Of a DNA stretch of 64,000 nucleotides, positions 1 through 11,231 are shown piece by piece (position 1 is the first letter of the stretch; each line of letters opens with the position of its first letter). The notes under the pieces are model-generated. The model had not been told where the DNA came from and ran no database searches. It saw only the letters and a program-made list of their open reading frames with translations. This DNA comes from Diogma glabrata (Eukaryota > Arthropoda > Insecta > Diptera > Cylindrotomidae). The stretch lies in assembly GCA_963693315.1 (NCBI GenBank), contig OY856188.1, forward strand, positions 160,188,718 to 160,252,717. The letters are read 5' to 3'. The position numbers and the translations under genes were made by a program.

Positions 1-1789
1 GCTATTCTTCCGGCTCCAAGTCCAGATTCAGGAACTCTGCTACTGTTCTTGGGCGGTAGCACAGATCTTCCTTTATCGGGTTCGTTGGTTTCTCTGGACT
101 ATTGAAAAGGTTAAATAATGCAATAAAAACTGCTGCTGATTTAATAATAATTGATGCAAACGGCAGGGTTGAAAAAATTTATGGTTATTTTACTGTACGG
201 GGGAGACTTTGGACGACTTCTGCGACAAAAGTAATGTCGAATATAACAAACAAGTAAATGTCACATAGAATGAAACTCGCTGGCTAGCATTAATGCCAGC
301 ACTAGAAAGAATTTTGAATGTACAAACACCTTAATGGATATTTTCTAACGGTTGAGAAATGTCCAATTAAAATAAAAGAATTTTTTGAAGAATTAAATAG
401 TAAACAAAAAGTAAACAAAAGCATTAAATAGTAATTAAATAGTAAATGTATGCACAATCTAGCTAGCTCGCTTTGACCGTCCCACGTTCTCGCAATAGAA
501 TTTCTAATTAGTTAGTATTTTGAAGAATTTTTCCATTTTGTCCCACATTTTAGTGATTTGGCTCTGGTCAGTTTAATCTAATAGGTACATCATTGAATAA
601 ATATCTAAGGAAGAGTAACTACAGTCTTCCCCCGAATTTTTGAGTAGAAGAGCTTTCGAGTTTCGAATAAAAGATCCAGCAACCAAATTCTGTAACTCTG
701 AAGCGGTGAAGTGATTAATTTTTTATCACTTCACCGTAAAATATTTAAATGAGTGAAGTTTTAAAACTATGGTTCTGCACTTCTCTCGATTCAGTCGATC
801 GTATAAATATCGCATTCCACATTTGCATTCGAATATAAATAAATAAATAAATATTATTTTGTACTTTTACTTTTACTAGAAACTTTTGTTTTAATACCTA
901 GTTAGTTGAAGTTGTTTTTAATTCTAATCTCTAATCCGAGTGGCAAAGTAAGTATTTCAAATCATGTAGAACACCTAATTATTTGGAAATGTTTTGTTTT
1001 ACACTCGTTTCTGCTTGACACAGGATATCACTTCTTTTTGTACTGAACAGATAGTTTTGACTATTAAACTTTAAACTGCACCTTTTTCACGAACTAAAAT
1101 TTACATTTTTGATGTTTTTTGTAGATTTAAATTACAATGACCCGAAAGAGTCGCGCTGTAATTAAAACAAAATAATAGAGGGTATGTAAAGAATTTGAAC
1201 TTGAGTTTTGGTATATAAGAAATACTTTTTTATTAGCCTACATATTAAAGTGGTACTTTGTTACTGTGATTTGCCGTAAAGTGTCACTTTTTATCATATA
1301 TTTTGCTGTCATAGTTATGTCCAAAAAAGTAAAAAACATTTGCATATGTTTGAATTCTATAAAAACAGAAATTTTTATCAAAACAACCTTCAAATTCAAA
1401 ATTTCATTATCCAATTATAATTATTGTTATTATCTGTTGTCATAGTTATACAATTATTTTGAAAAAAATAACAAATATTTTTTCAAAGGTGACTTGTTCA
1501 ACATTTTCATGTCAAAATTTATGCAAAATTATAATTTTGATTTAGAATAAACAATTTTTTTTAAATATTTTGCTAGCGGCAAATAAAAAATAGTATATGA
1601 CGCACGGGCGTAAGCTATTTTGGACATAATGTGGGTATAAATCTCGGCTAGCGCCTCGATTTGCAAACTCCACATACGTCCAAAATCTTTAGCTTTACGT
1701 CCTTGCATCATAACGTACTATTATTTGTTCATACAAAAATTCTTAGTTCATGAATTTACATAAATAATGTTTATTTGTCAAAGTAACAG
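1..1789. other. Upstream intron or 5' UTR sequence, no gene recognised
   Basis: No convincing coding exon is visible before the perilipin exon at 1790. A TATA-like string (gtataaatat, 801-810), a strong donor-like gtaagt at 948-953, an acceptor-like gtag at 1121-1124, an ATG at 1137 followed by a 12-codon reading frame, and a donor-like gtatgt at 1182 could together be an alternative promoter with untranslated exons. Nothing here confirms that. The first 110 bases are less AT-rich than the rest and read openly on the - strand, but match no family I recognise. Confidence 0.3.
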
Positions 1790-1962
1790 GTTCTACTGAG
1801 GAAGGGAGAAGTGAAAATCATGTAATTCAAACAATACATCACGGTCAACAAGTAACAAGAAAATTAAAGCGCCGCATAACCTTAAGAACAATTGCTGAAG
1901 CAAAAGCTTTAAAGAAACAAAGTACTGAAGCGATTAATGTGCTTGTTTATGCAGCAGAATTG
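1790..1962 (+). CDS. plin: Perilipin (lipid storage droplet protein), internal exon
   Basis: Insect perilipins (Lsd-1/Lsd-2) coat cytosolic lipid droplets and control access of lipases to stored triglyceride. The exon runs from acceptor AG (1788-1789) to donor gtgagt (1963-1968). Read with two leading bases (phase 1 entry), it is open throughout. It contains a His-His-Gly-Gln segment, a basic KLKRR run, and the stretch LRTIAEAKALKKQ followed by NVLVYAAEL, which I recognise as the perilipin core. It ends exactly on a codon (phase 0) and joins in frame to ILTDPQ at 31216, giving the family-typical AEL-I-TDP junction. The N-terminal PAT exons must lie left of the window. The following intron is 29,253 bp and full of transposons. 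The paralog (Lsd-1 or Lsd-2) is not determined. Confidence 0.7.
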
Positions 1963-2348
1963 GTGAGTAGACTTGTTAACCCTATTAAGGGCCAGAATAA
2001 ATTTTATAAGAATTGAGTTTTAGTTTTGATTATATTTTTTTTGTAAAAAAATAAATATTTGAATCATACACTCCAACCGTATGTAAAGCAATCTCAACAT
2101 TCAATACTTTATATTTCGATACTTTATACGATTCTACAGAATTGTAGCGGCCAATATAAAACAAAATTTTATTCAACTGCAATTTACCCAAGACAAAATT
2201 ACAATAGTAAAACTAAAACCATAAAACCTGAGTGGTGATCAAACGCCATATTGTCATTTAAGGACCACCTCTGGGTGGTAGGAAAGAGGTAGGAAAAATT
2301 CACACAGGATTACCAAATATGGAAAGAGTACAACAAATCAACATGTAT
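1963..2348. other. Intron sequence before the TRIM element
   Basis: Starts with the perilipin donor gtgagt. The rest is AT-rich intron with no recognised element. Confidence 0.5.
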
Positions 2349-4130
2349 TGTTACGATTCTACATTAACACAATGAACTACAAAACATTGTATTCAACCTC
2401 AATTTTCGATATACATTAAATACTGAATAATTTCAGAGTTAAATTCTTTTCCAAGAAAAGGGACGGAGTAAAACATGAAATAAAATAAAAGAAAAAATGA
2501 TGTCATCGAATATTCTTAGAGGAATCTCGAGGTTTCTTTGTGAAGAAGTGACCTCGAACAGTCGAGAAATTATGTAATATTATATATAAGGAATTCCCTT
2601 TTGTAGAATAAGAATAGTTTATTTTAGAATGCGTTAATGTAAAATTTCGATAGTGCGATACTGGAAATAGTTTAAGTGGAATGTGAAATTAATTAATTGT
2701 AAACGAAACACTGTATCGTGCAAATAAAACCGTGGAAATAGAAGAAGTTCTTTTTAAATTTAATTGTGAATAAAGTTAAAGTGTTATAAAGTAGAAATAA
2801 TGTGTGTATTATTTTGGAAGCTGTGAACTGGAATTTTGGAGTTTGGAACCGTTGGAGTTTTTGAAGCTTTCTCAAGAATATTCTAGTTAGGATATTGCTT
2901 GCTGTATTGTTTCCTGTTGTTATGGACCAATTCAGGAGATAAATACATATTAAAACCTGGTGTTTGTGCTTACTAATCAGTAATCGAATCCAGGAAGAGA
3001 TTTGAGAATTGCGTTTATCGAATTGAGGGTAAGGCCAATTCGAAGTAAGGTTGAAAAACGCAACATAGCGCAGACGTTTAAACAAACGCCGAAATTTTAA
3101 AAGGAAACAAGTGCAGGTGCATAACGTAGTGAGCAACATAAATGAAGTGGTTCAAAAGGCTTCAAACGGGGATAAATCGCAGCTGAAAACACGGACAATA
3201 GGAATGGTTCGGAGATACGCAGCGGTGAAAAACTTAAATAGAAAGATAAGGAGAACTTTAAAAATACTAAGACTTTAGAGTCATCAAGGAGGTTTGATAA
3301 GACACAAAGTTATGGCCAAGGAGTTGTAAAGGGACAGAAGATCATTCTAAACAGCATAAGAAATAGAAAAAAGAAAAAAATGTTTGGATTCAACCATTAG
3401 GAGGAGAGATTAAGAACCTGTTCCTGTGTAATGTTACGATTCTACATAAACACAATAAAATACAAAACATTGTATTCAACTTCAATTTTCGATTTACATT
3501 ACATTACATTTACATTCTTTTCCAAGAAAAAGAGAGTAAAACATGAAATAAAATAAAGGAAAAAATGATGTCATCGAATATTCTTAGAGATTTCTTCGTG
3601 AAGAAGTGACCTCGAATAATCGAGAAATTATGTAGAATTATATATAAGGTATTCCCTTTTTTAAAATAGTTTATTTTAGAATGCGTTAATGTAAAATTGC
3701 GATAGTGCGATACTGGAAATAGTTTAAGTGGAATGTGAAATTAATTAATTGTAAACGAAACACTGTATCGTGCAAATAAAACCGTGTAAATAGAAGAAAT
3801 TTTTTTAAAATTTAATTGTGAATAAAGTTTAATGTGTTATAAAGTAGAAATAATTTGTGTATTATTTTGGAAGTTGTGAACTGGAAATTTTTACAATCAA
3901 TCGTTGGAGCTTTTGAAGCTGTTGCAAGAATATTCTAGTTATGAATATTGCTTACTGTATTATTTCTTGTTGTTATGGAACAATTCAGGAGATAAATACA
4001 TAATAAAACCTGGTGTTTGTGCTTACTAATCAGTGATCGAATCCAGGAAGAGATTTAAGAATTGCGTTCCAGGAAGAGATTTAAGAAGTGAGAGTAAGGC
4101 CAATTGGAAGTAAGGATGGAAAACGTAACA
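2349..4130 (+). mobile_element. TRIM-like miniature LTR retrotransposon
   Basis: Two diverged direct repeats, 2349-3065 (717 bp) and 3432-4130 (699 bp), begin TGTTACGATTC and end in the complementary GCAACA or GTAACA. They enclose only 366 bp of non-coding sequence. The element is flanked by a 4-bp target-site duplication, GTAT (2345-2348 and 4131-4134). The internal part begins tagcgcagac, which looks like a decayed primer-binding site, and ends near a purine-rich aggaggagag run. LTRs, TSD and absence of coding capacity fit a terminal-repeat retrotransposon in miniature, presumably moved by a Ty3/gypsy element. LTR divergence (several percent by eye, with small indels) implies an old insertion. 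Strand is inferred from the PBS and PPT order. Confidence 0.8.
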
Positions 4131-4134
4131 GTAT

Positions 4135-5389
4135 TGTTAGCTACAATAGTAGGTTTAACTGTGTTATATGGAGCTACTGTTTGAACTGATACCATGATGC
4201 TGGTGTAATGATTACGAAAAACAATATGAGTATATCGATTGAACGATTAGAATTAAGTTTTTTCCAAGTCAATTTATAATTCTTTAAGTCAAGTTATTCA
4301 AGTTTCAAGTGACACTTTGACAACCGTCAACCGTTAACCAATTAAGCGATAGCTAGCTTCAATATTTTTGATAAATTAATTTAAAACACACTTTATAGCC
4401 TGACTACCCATATAAAAATAATCGATTGAAATAAGTCTTTGTAAAATACTGCTTCTAGTACTACTGCCTAGAAGTCAGCTTTTAACAAAAATGTTGTATT
4501 TTGTCATTGGCTCTGATGATGGGTATCTAAGGCCGACTAGAGGATGGGAGTGAGTATGGTTGTCAGAGCATAATAAAATCTTGTATTCCCGTCAAAGGAT
4601 TACAAACCAGACATAATTCAACTTTATTCAACCAAAGTACACAAACGTTATATTCTCCTCCATAACGTAAGGTGACCAGATTTTAAAATTGGCAAAGCGG
4701 GACACCATTGACTGAAAAAAAAGGGGGTGGGGGGAAGGGGGGGGGGGGGGGTGGTATGTCTATATGAAGCAACAAAAATTTTTGTAGAACGAAAAATTAT
4801 ATTGTAATATATTTTTTTAAATTTCATGATAAGTGCAACTAGGTAAACGTACAAATATAATAAATAAAAAAAAATATATACAGTATTATTTCATTCTTCG
4901 GAATATTTCTTATTTACGTAAATTTTTTTTTGGAGGAATTACTTGTTGTTTAATAGGTCATGAAATCTTCCACAAGAATTTGTTAAATTATATTACACAC
5001 ATAAAATGGCTTTCAAAATTTCAAGTAGAATTTCTGTTATCTGTTATCTTGAAGATCTGTTATCTTGAACTCTCAAATCTCCAAGAATTATTTCCACATT
5101 TTTGGAGATTCTCATTTCTCGCGAAATACTGTCGAGAATCTTGAAATTTAACAAACCACGTAAATACGATTCAATTCTACAACAAAATGAACATTTAGAT
5201 GTCTGTTCCGGAATCCGGACGCCGAATCTGGACGCCCGGACGCCCATCCTGGTATACATGCTGCTTACAACTTTTCCGAACAAAAAACCTTAAACGTTTT
5301 TTTATTGTTTTTGTCCCAAACTTGGGCATCAGATTTTTGGTCAAATTTTTTGTGAGTTATTTAAAAAAACATTTTTTGTCTTTTATACA
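4135..5389. other. Intron sequence with a G-rich tract, no gene
   Basis: AT-rich intron. A G-rich low-complexity tract lies at about 4720-4752. A GC-richer patch near 5200-5260 has repeated ggacgcc/ggcgtcc-type words. Overlapping ORFs here are short and unconvincing. Confidence 0.4.
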
Positions 5390-5425
5390 ACTATATTTCG
5401 CCAATTTCTTGTTGGCATCTTCAGG
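5390..5425 (-). ncRNA. Hammerhead ribozyme-like motif (Penelope relic)
   Basis: On the - strand the order is CTGAAGA (5418-5424), one T, a five-base-pair helix GCCAA/TTGGC with a loop, and GAAA (5396-5399) followed by tatagtt. This matches the CUGANGA...GAAA core of type I hammerheads in the same layout as the four copies in the intact Penelope-like element at 36856-44725. No RT remains nearby, so this is most likely the terminal relic of an old Penelope-like insertion. Activity is untested. Confidence 0.5.
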
Positions 5426-5908
5426 TTTAAAATATAAATATTTAGAAATCTACAAAGTAAATATGAAAAGTTTTTTGTACTATTTTAAGATTTTTTAAAT
5501 AAAGACTGCTTACATGAGATTTATTTTTGAGTTGATTGTAATGGTATGATTATACTAACTAGTAACTACTATACTTTATTTTCACAAAACACATTAAATT
5601 GATTTAATAAAATTAAAAGCCTAAGGTAAAATAAGTTAACAAGAATAAATAATTTTTAAAACTTTTTACAAAAACTACACAGCCAAATTAAAATCATAAA
5701 AAATTAAATTAAAATCACACAAATATTACTGATTAAATAAACTTTGTTTAAAATTATAAATTAACTGTGTGACAGTTGTGTGACAACCCCGCGTACTCCA
5801 GTCCCTGCTATTGGCATATGAGTTAACGTGAGATATCACATACCACTGGCAATAGCAGTGAGATATCACTAGCCAAGCTGATATCTTAGGGGTGCTGGCG
5901 GATGAACT
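5426..5908. other. Intron sequence, nothing recognised
   Basis: AT-rich. Small local inverted words (gtgagatatcac around 5830-5870) occur, but no element boundary is seen. Confidence 0.4.
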
Positions 5909-6352
5909 GTATTTCGCAGGGCCGGTGCAAGACATTTTTGCGCTCTGTTCAAACATGAGAAATGCGCCCCAGGACTAAAGAGTTATCTCAAAATTGTTGT
6001 GGCTTATCTCATCGTATTTTAAAATTTGTTGCATACCATTTATAATATTTGATTTTAAATTTGTTCTTCCTCAATTGAATTAAAATACTTTGTTTATTAT
6101 TAAATATCTACATATTTTAGACTAGGCCCATCTTCATGATCATAAAACTATCAAAAATAATAAAATTATTACTGTTAGATTTATTATCCTAAAGATGGCC
6201 CTAGCCCGTAATTTGTATATCTGTGCGTTCTTCATCCATGACATTTGACATATTTCGTTTTGTATTTTAAAATAAAATGATAGCTTTTATTCGATATTCT
6301 ACTTTAAGATATTCAAATTAAACAAAATTTATAAAAACTAAAGTTTAAATTA

Positions 6353-6570
6353 ATATTCAGGATTTTGTGAGCAATTAAAACTCAAGTAACTATGGAATTA
6401 ATTTGAATTTTTCCAATTCAAAGGTATGGTTGGAAATATCTCAGAAAAAAACTCAGTTTTTCTCTTTTACGTGTTTCGGTTGGGATTCGAACTCGTAACC
6501 TCATCAGTGCCAAACTGACGAGTTCAATTTCTTTGGCAGACACGTTTAACCACTACGCCACCAAGGCGAT
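6353..6570 (-). mobile_element. tRNA-derived SINE-like sequence
   Basis: Read on the - strand it begins gccttggtggcgtagtggtt, carrying an A-box-like tggcgtagtgg (near 6560), then a B-box-like gagttcgaatccc (near 6490), then a non-tRNA body ending ctcacaaaatcctgaat. Pol III boxes in the right order and spacing support a tRNA-derived SINE. A second copy, lacking the region upstream of the B box, lies on the + strand at 6913-7059. Confidence 0.6.
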
Positions 6571-6673
6571 GATATTTCTAAGTTGAAACTTCATCATCAG
6601 TTCTTACTTAAGTTGAATTTCTCAATCGTCAATTAGACATAATTTTTTATGGAAATTTAATTTATTTTGAATG

Positions 6674-7262
6674 AAGATTTTTTGCATTGAATTTTCTTGA
6701 CAGTACTATTGTGTGAATTCATAGAATGTGTAATATTTCCATTATAGTCAACATTCTAAGTCACGAATGTATAGTCATTATTGATTGTTTCCAATCAATT
6801 CGAAAATCAATGATCGATACTTGGTCAATTATTGACATATATGCGCGCTTGCATATTTGCCGACATTTTGGGGAATTTCATTTATTCAGGATTTTGTGAG
6901 CAACTAAACTCAAGGTTACGAGTTCGAATCCCAACCGAAACACGTAAAAGAGAAAAACTGAGTTTTTTTCTGAGATATTTCCAACCATGCCTTTGAATTG
7001 GAAAAATTCAAATTAATTCCATAGTTACTTGAGTTTTAATTGCTCACAAAATCCTGAATAAATAAAATTCCCCAAAATGTTGGCAAATATGCAAGCGCGC
7101 ATATATGACAATAATTGACCAAATATCGATCATTGATTTTCGCATTGATTGGAAAACAATCAATAATGACTCGTGACTTAGAATGTTGACTATAATAGAA
7201 ATATTACACATTCTATGAATTCACACAATATTACTGTCAAGAAAATTCAATGCAAAAAATCT
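6674..7262. repeat. Foldback: inverted arms around a partial SINE
   Basis: 6674-6903 is the reverse complement of 7041-7262 with a few mismatches. 6353-6501 is the reverse complement of 6913-7059. The right arm holds the partial + strand SINE followed by its flank; the left arm holds that flank inverted. The arrangement looks like an inverted duplication centred near 6905. Confidence 0.75.
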
Positions 7263-8656
7263 TCGTTTAAATTAATGTTTTACAAAACAATTACTTATTA
7301 GTATTTGTGCAGTAGTTTATTCATAAAAATGAAGTGTTGCATTAAAATATGTACAAATAATCTTAAATAAACTGATATTTGATCATCGAATTCCATATCA
7401 ATGATTAGAATATTTTTACTAATACTATGTATAAAAAGGGTTTAGAATGATGTTTTAACAAAAATATAAAGTATTTGCTTTACAAAAACGGTTATTTTCT
7501 AGTTTAATTTTATATATTATTACCCTACGTAAATGTCATTTTCTTAATCCATCGCTGTCAAACCAAATTTCAAACGCTATCCCAGCCGAATGTAAGGTGT
7601 TCTTAAAGTAATTCAATATGATTAAAATTTGTGTTGTATGGACAATTAAATATATTTATATATGGAAATATAAGGAAATATTTTATTCAAACATATTAAG
7701 CTTTTAAATTTATATGTAACATTTATTATTTCTTTTATTTGTTTTGAAAGTATAAATATGCAAATTGTAAACAGTACCACCCAGCTAAAATGCAAACACT
7801 ATACTAAAAATTAGATGCTGCATTCAAAATGTCTAGTTACTTTTCCATAGATATTTATTCAATGACTTAACACAAAAAGTAGCACTTCAGCTCCTAATTA
7901 AATAATATACTATTTGCCTTCAAATGGTTTTCTTTAATTTTGTTTTTATTGCATGGACCTAATTTTTACTATTTCATTAATTACTTTTTAAATTTATCAA
8001 TTACCAAAACAAATTGTCTAGTTTTCTTTTCCATAGAATTTTAATATTTATTATCCATACTCAACATAAAAAAATATACACATTCAAAATATCATATATA
8101 CACAATCATAAACATCCTGTAACTGATTTCGTTATTCTAATTTCAAAACTGTGCACACGTTTAATGTATCTGTGAATAGCTTTATTCAAAATTTCGTTAA
8201 TCTTGTAAAAAATAATATTTTGGTGCACAGAATTTCAAAACTGTTCAGACTTTTCAAGGTATATGTGCATTATATTTCAAAACATTGCAGCAATCAATAG
8301 TATGGGTAATATATTGTGAACAAAAATTAAAAATGAACAGTAGCAGTACTAATACTTTTGTGTGTTTCGTTTCCTTATTTTTAATTTGTGTGTATTGAGT
8401 TTTAAAGTTGAAAAGAGAATACGTGTTTTATATGTTTAAATTTGTATGCATATATGGAGAAATGAATGAAAGCAAATATTTAAAACACTGGACAAAAAGA
8501 AAGAAATTTGATGTTCATAAAATATTATTTTAAACGGTTTAATTCAATTTAAATTGTTAATTGATGTTGGTTTTTGCGCCCTTATTTTCGTGATAAATTG
8601 AGCGCCCTGTTTTACTGTGCACTTTTGTACAACGCAGGACCGGCCCTGGTATTTCG

Positions 8657-11231
8657 TCAACGGTAGCACTCTCAATCTTAGCTAATGAATATTCCTTGAT
8701 GCTGGAACGCTGTAGCTTGCTCGAAGAAACGAGCCTTCGTATAACTATATATCTGAGCTTAATTCATTGAAAAATATACTGCGTCCCATAATCAGGGATT
8801 ATGCCATTAGCTGGACTATTGGCAAACCAATTTTAGTTTTGTTCCTGCAAATTTTTAAAACAAATTTGCTTTTTATCTCTTATTTTCTTTTTATTTTCTC
8901 TATCCTATCACGAAATATTGGCCTATGTCATATTTTATATGTGATAGGATTTATGGTTTAGTTAACCATTATTTAACAAAAAAATATTTAAAGAAAACAA
9001 AAAAAAAAGGATTTGCGGCCATTAACATCCTTAGAACGCATGTTGTTGTGGGACCTTGGTCTTAAAAGGTTTTTATGTGTTGTTGCGACACATATTGTAA
9101 TGCCTACTACACATCAAATTTTATTAAAAAAAAAAAAAAAACTAACAGCTAGTATCATATATATCTACTGTTTTTTTGTTTTATTGTTGTTGGCGGTAAA
9201 TTGTTCAAAAGAAATGAGACAGAGAAAGAAAAGGAAAATACATTTTCATGCTGATATCAATTATTTAAATATGCTATTTCATTTGATTTAATGTTTTAAT
9301 TTGGAATCAACTTTATTTTATTTGATATTAATGTTAACAAAAGGAAGTTCTTTTTCACTTAGCCCGTTGACAGTCTAAATCGGAGTCCCTTAGTTTTACC
9401 AAAAGTATTCTTAAATTTGAAGTAATTTATTCTATTTTGGAGGGGAGTGTTAGTATATAAATATATTAATTTATTTAATTTATTATTTGGGAAAATAAAA
9501 GAAAATCGCACGATAATCAAATTATTTATTAAATCCCAACGGCCAACAGTGTTAATTATATATAATTAAAAAGTATAATTTGTAAAAATTCATACATTTC
9601 CAAATCAATTAGTTTGTTTAAAATAATTGGTATATGCAAGCATAAAAATGCTTCTGCTGAATTTGGACGAGTTGGTATATATTTGGAAATAAGGTTGTTG
9701 TATAGAATTAATGATTGGGAAATCGAAATTGAGAAACGTGGGATCTCACATGACAATTTACTATTGAATCAAAAATCAAAATATGAAAATACGAGTAACA
9801 ATTTCCAAAATAAGAGTAATTTTAAAATTATTTAAAAACTCGCCAGTTAGCTATAGTATTTTGCAAAATAATATAAAACAATCGATTAAGGAGAGAAACG
9901 AGTTGCAATTACTTGTATTGGTAGCTATATAATAGCTTGGACTTTTTAAGACGTGTTATATAATAATATTTATATAGAATTAAAACGATAACTAGGCGGG
10001 ATCACGTGTCTCTCTCTCAAACGAATCCCCAAATCTCAGAATCTCTTATCTTATTTAGTAAGTTAATCTAGCATGTCTGAATTCAATAATACACATAAAA
10101 GGCTAAAAATCATATCGTCAGAGTATGAATATATAAATATATACCAAAACAAAAATAAATTAAACCACTTATCTTAATTAATTTGACTGGAGACGACCTC
10201 TGCTGGGCACCAACGTCCTATTCCCTTTCTCCAAACCAACAAAATATTTATCCATTCCTTTTTCTTATCCAGGTCACCATTCCTCTATAAACTCTTTTTC
10301 ACAATCACAGCTTCTTTGCAAACTCCTCTTCCAAATACAGGTCACAATTTCTTCTATAAATTTCTTTTTTTAAAATCAAACTTTTCCCTTCACCAATTCC
10401 TTTTTCAATAACCCAGATCACAACTCCCTTATGAATTTGATACTTCCTTGGTTTATACTATTAATCTTATGCATCTTTATAAATACAATGACGATATAAA
10501 TAACGTGTATAATATTGTTCTGTATTATCCCAAACAAAAATGATTTTTGTAATTTTGTTTTATTTTTAGACAATATCACACAAGTTCCCATAAATATATA
10601 TCTATATAAATATACGTATACAGCCAAATATAAAATTTTTTATCTTTTTTGTTAATTTTAGTTCTTTTATTCTCATTGCGACTTGTGTTTTCAGAAAACA
10701 AAATTGAATTGAATTTTAAAAAAAATGTGATTTTTGACATTTCTTCTTATTTTTAACAAAAAAAATGAAAAAACATTGAGTAAGCAATGAGTACGTTTAT
10801 TTATTTTCCGTGATATTCGAATTTGAGGCTGTTCGGTATTATTTGAAAATAACTGTTAAACTATTATGATTGTAAAAATGAAATGGAATATGGAAATATT
10901 TTTGATGAATGGAAAAGAGAATAAAAATTGGTTCTAATATTATTATTGCGAATATAGTCGACGTTACATACTCCTGGACTGCAAGACTAGATTAAATTCT
11001 TTTGAAACTTTGGTAGCTAGAGATGAGTGGAGATGATATGAGGAGTTTTGAGCAGCAGTAGAGATGTCCAAATGACGAGCTGATTCAGTTGAGTTGATTT
11101 CTGAAAGAAGTGTTGAGAGCTGTTGAGGTGAGCAAGCGATGAGAAGAATGATATGATCTTGCAGGATGATGTTGGTGCTTGAAGAAGTTGATATATTGAT
11201 ATTAATACTAACGTCGTATATCCCAAATTAT
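8657..11231. other. Intron sequence with an old dispersed repeat
   Basis: No gene. 8850-9140 is a diverged copy of an unnamed repeat also found at 29885-30138 plus 30708-30815 (shared words aatattggcct and gtcttaaaaggttt). Poly-A runs occur near 9000 and 9125. 9956-10260 has a less AT-rich patch that I could not assign. Confidence 0.4.

Larger units (their letters stand above)
5917..8648. mobile_element. Non-autonomous hAT transposon
   Basis: Ends are CAGGGCCGGTGC and GGACCGGCCCTG, giving a terminal inverted repeat of about 10 bp (CAGGGCCGGT). The element is bracketed by a perfect 8-bp duplication, gtatttcg, at 5909-5916 and 8649-8656. An 8-bp TSD and CAGGG termini are diagnostic of the hAT superfamily. 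The 2732-bp interior encodes no transposase. It is AT-rich and contains a SINE-bearing foldback (6353-7262). It must have been mobilised in trans. Confidence 0.88.

Noticed and set aside
1125..1181. Coding exon of perilipin
   Set aside because: Acceptor and donor are plausible, but every frame that could join 1790 in phase has an upstream stop and no usable start. At best untranslated.
1529..1711. 60-aa - strand ORF
   Set aside because: Short, no signature, in intronic AT-rich sequence next to the perilipin exon.
4720..4752. G-quadruplex regulatory element
   Set aside because: The tract is simple low-complexity G with few breaks; no gene or promoter context supports a role.
10195..10230. 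Primer-binding site (tgggcaccaacgtc)
   Set aside because: Looks vaguely like the tRNA-Lys site but no LTR ends or internal element could be found around it.
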